Position numbers and translations under genes: made by a program. Positions 7,413 through 11,044 of a stretch of DNA of 11,044 nt are shown piece after piece. Source of the DNA: Nocardia sp. NRRL S-836 (lineage in GTDB: Bacteria > Actinomycetota > Actinomycetes > Mycobacteriales > Pseudonocardiaceae); the NCBI RefSeq assembly GCF_001279525.1, contig NZ_LGDY01000153.1:1-11044 (forward strand), given 5' to 3'. Each line of letters starts with the position of its first letter. Positions within the stretch are counted from its first letter, which is position 1. The notes below the pieces were generated by a model, which was not told the origin of the DNA, did no database searches, and saw only the letters and a list, made by a program, of their open reading frames with translations.

Positions 7413-7874
7413 TCAGCTGGCAGGCATTTTGGTGAGTACGGGGCCCAGCCACTCGTTGTCCACGAAGGCGCGGATGCCCGCGAAGTTGTGCGGCGTCACC
7501 GCCGCGATGACGGCGCTTGCCGCGTCGGCCACTTTCAGCAGCTCGCTGCGCAGCATTACCGTCATGTCCTCGCCGACGGTCCGGGCGAGCTCGTGCAGCA
7601 ACAGCGCCACGCGCGAAAGCTGCCCGGTGAGGTTGATCAGCGAGGTCGCGATAGGTCCTGGCTGGTCCAGCCGACCCGACACCAGTGGCCGGGAATACAC
7701 GGCAATGGCGTCTTCGAGAACCCGCTGCTGTATGCGGAGGCCCGCGGCCAGGGACGCCAGATCGCAGATGCGGTCGTACGGTGCCTTGAGAGCGTGACAG
7801 GAGGGCAGCAGCGACAGAACCCTTTCGCTGGCCTCCGTCGCTGTGATCGCCAGTTCAGCGTCTAGGGAATCCAT
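7413..7874 (-). CDS. Helical hypothetical protein
   Basis: This 153-residue protein matches no family I know. It is almost wholly helical and amphipathic: residues 1-25 (DAELAITATEASERVLSLL), 42-60 (LAAGLRIQQRVLEDAIAVY), 74-100 (PIATSLINLTGQLSRVALLLHE) and 105-127 (MLRSELLKVADAASAVIAAV). There are only three cysteines or fewer, no signal peptide and no clear transmembrane segment. The - strand frame has the stronger GC-rich third position and conserved-looking heptads, whereas the overlapping + strand frame is Ser/Arg-rich and looks like its shadow. The start is the ATG at 7874; TAGGGT upstream is a poor Shine-Dalgarno. It converges on the DnaB-like gene, so nothing suggests a shared operon. 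Confidence 0.6.
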   Translation of the reverse strand: MDSLDAELAITATEASERVLSLLPSCHALKAPYDRICDLASLAAGLRIQQRVLEDAIAVYSRPLVSGRLDQPGPIATSLINLTGQLSRVALLLHELARTVGEDMTVMLRSELLKVADAASAVIAAVTPHNFAGIRAFVDNEWLGPVLTKMPAS

Positions 7875-8040
7875 CCGATGACCCTAGCGCCCGTCATACG
7901 GCCCGCTCCGGCATCGGCACGGTCCCGATCCGCCAGCCGCGCCGGCTATCAACGTTCAGCGGCTGTGCGGCGAGGCTGACCAGGGCCAGAGTGATGTTGC
8001 CAACCAAGGCGGCCGACGACGTGGACGCGATGCCTCAGCC

Positions 8041-8443
8041 AGGCTGGGACTCACGGAAGCTCGCGCAGCCGTAGTCGGCTCGTCGAACGCCGGGTCCAAC
8101 ATCACTATCGTCGACCTCACCGTCGAGGCCGTCAGGATCGCGGAGTCGGCTTGGCCCCTTGAAGGTTGTCAACGACCTGCTTGAGCTGGCCGCTGACGAC
8201 GAACGCAGCCATGCGCTGCGCCCCGGCGACGTGATATTCGTCCACAACGGCGACGCCGACCTGGGCCGCTCCACCGCCGTCGACATCCCGAACATGCGAA
8301 TACTGCTCCGCCCCTGCGACACCATCAGCCACCAAGCCGCGGTCGCCGCGGCGTTCGCCGCAGTGACCTTCTTGTCTTCGAGACCCGGCTCCCTCGGTGC
8401 GAGACGCCGGGCGCGCCGCGGCAGCTGGCCTGCCCGCTACTGA
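8041..8443 (+). pseudogene. Frameshifted hypothetical gene fragment
   Basis: Two adjacent + strand frames each look coding in turn. From 8041 to about 8155 the frame reads AVVGSSNAGSNITIVDLTVE with strongly GC-rich third positions and then hits a stop at 8176. From about 8156 the next frame takes over, reading VVNDLLELAADDERSHALRP, GDVIFVHNGDADLGR and PNMRILLRPCDTISHQ, to a TGA at 8441-8443. The switch coincides with a CCCC run (8155-8158), a typical indel site. No ribosome-binding site or convincing ATG/GTG starts the first part; a TTG at 8159 is the only start of the second. I do not recognise the product. A genuine 94-residue protein from the TTG is the alternative. Confidence 0.3.
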
Positions 8444-8574
8444 GTTGCTCTGGTTGTTCCGCGACAGCCCTGGATGCGCCCCTGCCGGTCAGGCCGGCCG
8501 GGACTGCGACCTTCGCCGACCGCTCGTCTCGCGCGCAGCAAGCTGTCGTTGCCGCCCCGAAGCCAGCGCTGCGG

Positions 8575-8818
8575 TCAAGGCCGCCGGCCGATCTTGGCCA
8601 CGAACATCCGGGCATCGTCTCTGGCACCACAGCCGAAGCAGTGGAACGCGCCGTGCGCAGGCCGGACGCGCAACATCGTCGACTGGCAGAATGGGCAGTC
8701 ACCGCGCAGCTGCTGCTCGCCGAGCGGAGTCAGCGTTGTGTACGGCGCGACGACGTCGGCGATCGGGCCGGCGTCCGATGGTTGCGGCTCGGGCGCCGAG
8801 ACGGCGGTCCAAGGTCAT
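8575..8818 (-). pseudogene. DnaG-type CHC2 zinc-finger protein, frameshifted at its start
   Basis: In the - strand frame ending at the TGA 8577-8575 the translation contains PIADVVAPYTTLTPLGEQQL, GDCPFCQSTM, and GAFHCFGCGARDDARMFVAKI. This is the zinc-binding fold of DnaG-type primases: IADVV.Y..L...G, CPF, then HCFGCG with GDA..FV. Ligands would be the two cysteines of CPFC and those of CFGC. The whole unit is only about 80 residues, so there is no TOPRIM primase domain; stand-alone CHC2 proteins occur in actinobacterial elements. The frame has no ATG/GTG before the motif. An ATG at 8818-8816 would produce the full protein (MTWTAVSAPEPQPSD...) if a single T (8811 or 8812) were absent. Decay or a sequencing error are both possible. 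Confidence 0.55.
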
Positions 8819-9074
8819 TGCCTGGACGGTAGCCGCCGGCACCGACAACCAGCGTGCACGTCGCGCCGTCCCCAAGGCGGCGTGGCACCGGCGCCCTCGT
8901 CCCGATCGCCCGCATTCACTACCTGACAACACCGCTGCTCGGCCCCGGCGCGTGCCCGTATCGGGTGAATCAAGGGGTAAGCCGTGCATCTCTTTCCTGG
9001 GTCGACGGCACGCTGGTGATGCGGTTGGGTTCCGGCTTGTCGATCACCTGGACCAAGGAAGTGGACAGCAGCGA

Positions 9075-9362
9075 ATGAATGCGCGGTGGAGTGCGATCGG
9101 AGTCGTCGGCTGCGGCTCCCATATGGGCATAGTCGAGTTGCGGCAACGCGGGTGGAGCCGCGCGATGATCATTGAGTTGCTCGGTCCTCCCGATACGACC
9201 GAGTGCAACCCAGGCGGTCGCAACGCACCACGGGTGAAGCTGTTCGACCGGATCAGGGTGGAGGGAACCGAAGGCACCGACCTGTTCCACCGCCGCTTCG
9301 CGCAGGCCGAAGCCCGGCGTGCGGCGCAGCTGCGGGCAGCCGGGCCGGGGCTGCCGCTGTGA
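9075..9362 (+). CDS. Small protein with RGW...LLGxPD motif
   Basis: This is a 95-residue protein from ATG 9075, or 79 residues from the in-frame ATG at 9123. The family-like part begins at the second ATG: GIVELRQRGWSRAMIIELLG, then PPDTTECNPGG and VKLFDRIRVEG, then an Ala/Arg-rich helix. From memory, short actinobacterial proteins and domains share the order LRxRGWTxAMIxxLLGxPDxxxxNPxYRxxxPMxLYxxxRV; their function is unknown to me, and the helical opening followed by a basic segment suggests nucleic-acid binding. Neither start has a good Shine-Dalgarno. Its TGA (9360-9362) overlaps the GTG of the next gene, so the two form a translationally coupled unit. Confidence 0.65.
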   Translation: MNARWSAIGVVGCGSHMGIVELRQRGWSRAMIIELLGPPDTTECNPGGRNAPRVKLFDRIRVEGTEGTDLFHRRFAQAEARRAAQLRAAGPGLPL

Positions 9363-9739
9363 GCCGGGCCAAGTTCTCCGCGCTGCGTGAGGCACAGCTG
9401 GCGAGCGTGCTGGTCCGCTTCGCCTACCGCGGGTTGTCGCTGTCGGCGGCGCTGGCTGAACTCGCCGAGCTCACCAGCCGCCCAGACCGGGTCGCCGATG
9501 CCGAGCTTGGCCTTCTGCTGGCCCGCATCGACAGCGAGCACCGGGCGGGACGGCTCAAAACACACCCAACAGGGCCATGGGCCGGCGCGCCGACCGGTGT
9601 CGCGATCGCTCAACAACTCGGCATCGGAAAAGCGAAGCTGCGCGCGGTCCGCGACGCGTACTACGTCCTCTACCGCGGGCTGCCGCCGTTCGACGCCGAC
9701 GAACCGCTCCACAGCACAGTCGCGTGTCCCTGCACGTGA
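9359..9739 (+). CDS. Small hypothetical protein with HTH-like segment
   Basis: This is a 126-residue protein starting at the GTG that overlaps the previous stop (GTGA, 9359-9362). I do not recognise the family. Residues 1-45 are helical (AKFSALREAQLASVLVRFAY, then LSAALAELAEL), and residues about 79-100 (GVAIAQQLGIGKAKLRAVRD) have the spacing of a helix-turn-helix, with A-Q-Q-L-G-I as helix-turn and KAKLRAVRD as the putative recognition helix. The tail ends in a short Cys-Pro-Cys-Thr. The frame is open upstream to 9203 but this is covered by the preceding gene. Coupling to the RGW-motif protein suggests the two act together; DNA binding is inferred. Confidence 0.65.
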   Translation: MSRAKFSALREAQLASVLVRFAYRGLSLSAALAELAELTSRPDRVADAELGLLLARIDSEHRAGRLKTHPTGPWAGAPTGVAIAQQLGIGKAKLRAVRDAYYVLYRGLPPFDADEPLHSTVACPCT

Positions 9740-9986
9740 GTTAGGTGTGCGTGTGCACGCGTTGTGCTGAAACAAGAACGCGGCCTCCGAAGCGACTGCG
9801 GCGCCGACCATGACCGGCATCGCATGCGATCGGGCCAGCGAGCGCAGGTGTGAGCCGGGTGGCCCGCAGCAGCGGTGAGTGCGGGCGTCGAGTCGCGCTG
9901 GTCCGCCCACCGCACGAATTGTGCTGCGTGGGACCTCGTCACAGCTCAGGCGGCTGCCGTGTGGCTGTTGCGGGTGCGGCGCATGT

Positions 9987-10022
9987 GAGGGCCGGGTCGG
10001 CACCTGTGCAGACCCGGCCCTC
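9987..10022. repeat. 36-base near-perfect palindrome
   Basis: GAGGGCCGGGTC (9987-9998) and GACCCGGCCCTC (10011-10022) are exact reverse complements, 12 bp. The 12-base centre (GGCACCTGTGCA) is itself nearly symmetric: GCAC and GTGC around CT, flanked by one G/A mismatch. It sits between the + strand cassette ending at 9739 and the - strand gene ending at 10083, so a strong bidirectional terminator without T-tail is the simplest reading. An operator or a replication/transfer-related hairpin is also possible. The rest of 9740-10082 holds no convincing gene. Confidence 0.7.
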
Positions 10023-10082
10023 GCGGACGGGCCACCGGTCATTCGAACGAAGCGAAGGTGACGATGCCGTGTTCCGGTTCAC

Positions 10083-10346
10083 CTAAATTAGACCGGCATC
10101 ACCGTCGCGGGTACGCACTGCTATCTCCCGGATCAGCGCGTTGGCCACGCTCTCGCGGTGATCGTCGTCGCAGCCGAGGATGCCGTACGAGTGGGTGTCG
10201 GCGAACCACCGGTCCTCGCCGAGCTTCTCGATGTTGCTCGGACCGGACGCGGTGTTGACGCTCATCATCGGTGTTGCCGTGTCGACGTGCACGATCTGGT
10301 CGGCCCGGACCGGGCTCTGTGGGTTCCACCGACAGAGCAGAAGCAT
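10083..10346 (-). CDS. Small hypothetical protein
   Basis: This is an 87-residue protein of unknown function. The text is protein-like and acidic (VDTATPMMSVNTASGPSNIE, then DRWFADTHSYGILGCDDDHR, ending in a helix VANALIREIAVRT), whereas the other frames are Arg-rich. It starts 36 bases after the stop of the coiled-coil gene on the same strand, so it could be the second gene of an operon. No clear Shine-Dalgarno is seen immediately before the ATG at 10346; GTGGAAAG lies somewhat too far upstream. No signal peptide, membrane segment or known motif is visible. Confidence 0.4.
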   Translation of the reverse strand: MLLLCRWNPQSPVRADQIVHVDTATPMMSVNTASGPSNIEKLGEDRWFADTHSYGILGCDDDHRESVANALIREIAVRTRDGDAGLI

Positions 10347-10382
10347 TCATGACTGCCACGCTTTCCACCACACCCAAGTGGG

Positions 10383-10925
10383 CTATGTATCGCCACTGTG
10401 CTCGACGACCGCGGTGACCGGCTGCGCCGATACCGGATGTTCGCTCCCGCCGATCCGCTCTGCGTCGACGTCGGGACTCGGTAAACTTAAACGCCGCAAC
10501 GCTTTCCCGAACGTCATCGAATCCCGCCCAATCCGGTCGGGGAGTTCGGCGGTGGCCACGACCCCGGTCTCGTCCTCTCCGATCACATCGGCAGCAGCGC
10601 CAGTACCTTCGGTGCCAGCTTGGCGGTCCGGGTCGTCGACGACCTCCGCGTCGATCTTGTTCGCGGCCTCGATCTCGTCCAGCTTGGACGCCTTGGCCTT
10701 GTGCTCCCGTGCGGTCTGCTCCGCGCGGGTCAGCTTCGTGCGGGTCTCCTCGTACAACGCCCGGTAGTCCGGTACGGCGGTCCTGCCGGAGTCCTCGGCC
10801 GGGCGGGGTCGCGGCGGGCGGTTCGGGGGCCGGTGGAACGCTGGGTGCGGCTGGGCGGGCGATTCAGCGGGTGGAGTGGTCGGGTTGTCGGGCGGGGCGG
10901 AAATCCCCTTTCGAGTGACGTGCAC
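10383..10925 (-). CDS. Proline-rich coiled-coil protein, phage-scaffold-like
   Basis: This is a 180-residue protein from a GTG at 10925. The frame is open further upstream to 11024, but that part is antisense to the neighbouring secreted-protein gene. Residues 8-45 are very proline-rich. Residues 53-92 form a charged coiled coil (DYRALYEETRTKLTRAEQTA, then KLDEIEAANK). This order (Pro-rich head, then a coiled coil containing a DEIEAANK-type stretch) is what actinophage capsid scaffold proteins look like, and that is the basis for the tentative call. After residue 95 the resemblance stops abruptly; the C-terminal 85 residues (acidic, then GRDSMTFGKALRRL) are not scaffold-like as I know them, so a frameshift or truncation is possible. 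No Shine-Dalgarno marks the start. No other capsid genes are present, so this may be a remnant. Confidence 0.45.
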   Translation of the reverse strand: MHVTRKGISAPPDNPTTPPAESPAQPHPAFHRPPNRPPRPRPAEDSGRTAVPDYRALYEETRTKLTRAEQTAREHKAKASKLDEIEAANKIDAEVVDDPDRQAGTEGTGAAADVIGEDETGVVATAELPDRIGRDSMTFGKALRRLSLPSPDVDAERIGGSEHPVSAQPVTAVVEHSGDT

Positions 10926-10953
10926 AGGTGGGCGGACGTGGGAACATCTGCGC

Positions 10954-11044
10954 GTGAAGAACCGGCCGGTGCGGACCCTCGCTGTCGCGGTGCTGCTCGC
11001 GACCTCAGCGGGCGCGCAGGTCATGGCCGGAGTGGATGGCCCGA
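10954..11044 (+). CDS. Start of an exported protein (partial)
   Basis: A GTG at 10954 opens a frame that runs off the window after 30 codons. It reads MKNRPVRTLAVAVLLATSAG followed by AQVMAGVDGP: a short basic n-region (K2, R4, R7), a hydrophobic core (TLAVAVLLATSAGA) and a likely small-residue cleavage region, i.e. a Sec-type signal peptide. The mature protein lies outside the window, so its function is unknown. GGGAA about 11 bases upstream is a weak Shine-Dalgarno. The gene diverges from the coiled-coil gene with only 28 bases between the proposed starts, which is tight for two promoters, so one of the two starts may be wrong. Confidence 0.5.
   Translation, partial: MKNRPVRTLAVAVLLATSAGAQVMAGVDGP

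Noticed and set aside
8397..9362. 321-codon + strand frame leading into the RGW-motif gene
   Set aside because: The first two thirds are low-information and antisense to the CHC2 finger; only the part after 9075 is protein-like.
9044..10042. 332-codon - strand frame
   Set aside because: Antisense to the two coupled + strand genes and rich in Arg, Ser and His without motifs.
1..11044. CRISPR array, insertion sequence, integrase or attachment-site repeats
   Set aside because: No regularly spaced repeats, transposase or recombinase motifs, or long direct repeats at the edges were found by eye.

Overview
The window looks like high-GC actinomycete DNA, probably from a Pseudonocardiaceae-like filamentous genus. 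This rests on the base composition, GC-rich third codon positions, GTG starts, GTGA stop/start overlaps and the families present; no marker gene fixes the taxon. Most of it reads as accessory DNA: a toxin/immunity pair, a divergent pair of large unrecognised zinc-binding proteins, and small phage- or element-type genes, some of them broken.

Left part (1-2116). The window opens in the last 63 codons of a kinesin-light-chain-type TPR protein on the + strand. Converging on it from the - strand is the clearest functional unit: a small secreted-toxin-like protein with a DddA/SCP1.201-type cytidine deaminase domain (HVEGK and a C-x5-C pair), followed through a GTGA overlap by an Imm1-family immunity protein.

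Middle (2117-7874). A 138-residue protein with a C-terminal phage-type zinc-binding motif is followed by about 820 bases with no convincing gene. Then come two large divergent genes sharing a 222-base intergenic region. The - strand gene (628 aa) carries two zinc ribbons and an unrecognised alpha-helical core. The + strand gene (about 562 aa) has several zinc modules, an acidic linker and a C-terminal domain resembling a DnaB/RecA-type ATPase whose Walker A motif has been lost while a Walker B-like strand remains. Both contain a CxxC...HxxC module, so a joint role is plausible but unproven; this pair is the best candidate for an undescribed system. A helical hypothetical gene converges on them from the right.

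Right part (7888-11044). This part shows decay. There is a frameshifted hypothetical ORF and a DnaG-type CHC2 zinc finger that one base prevents from joining its ATG. A tight two-gene cassette of small proteins (one with an RGW...LLGxPD motif, one with a helix-turn-helix-like stretch) follows. Next are a 36-base near-perfect palindrome, a small hypothetical gene, a proline-rich/coiled-coil protein reminiscent of phage scaffolds, and the signal-peptide start of a gene that runs off the edge. I infer a patchwork of element remnants; no integrase, transposase, tRNA, rRNA or CRISPR array was seen.
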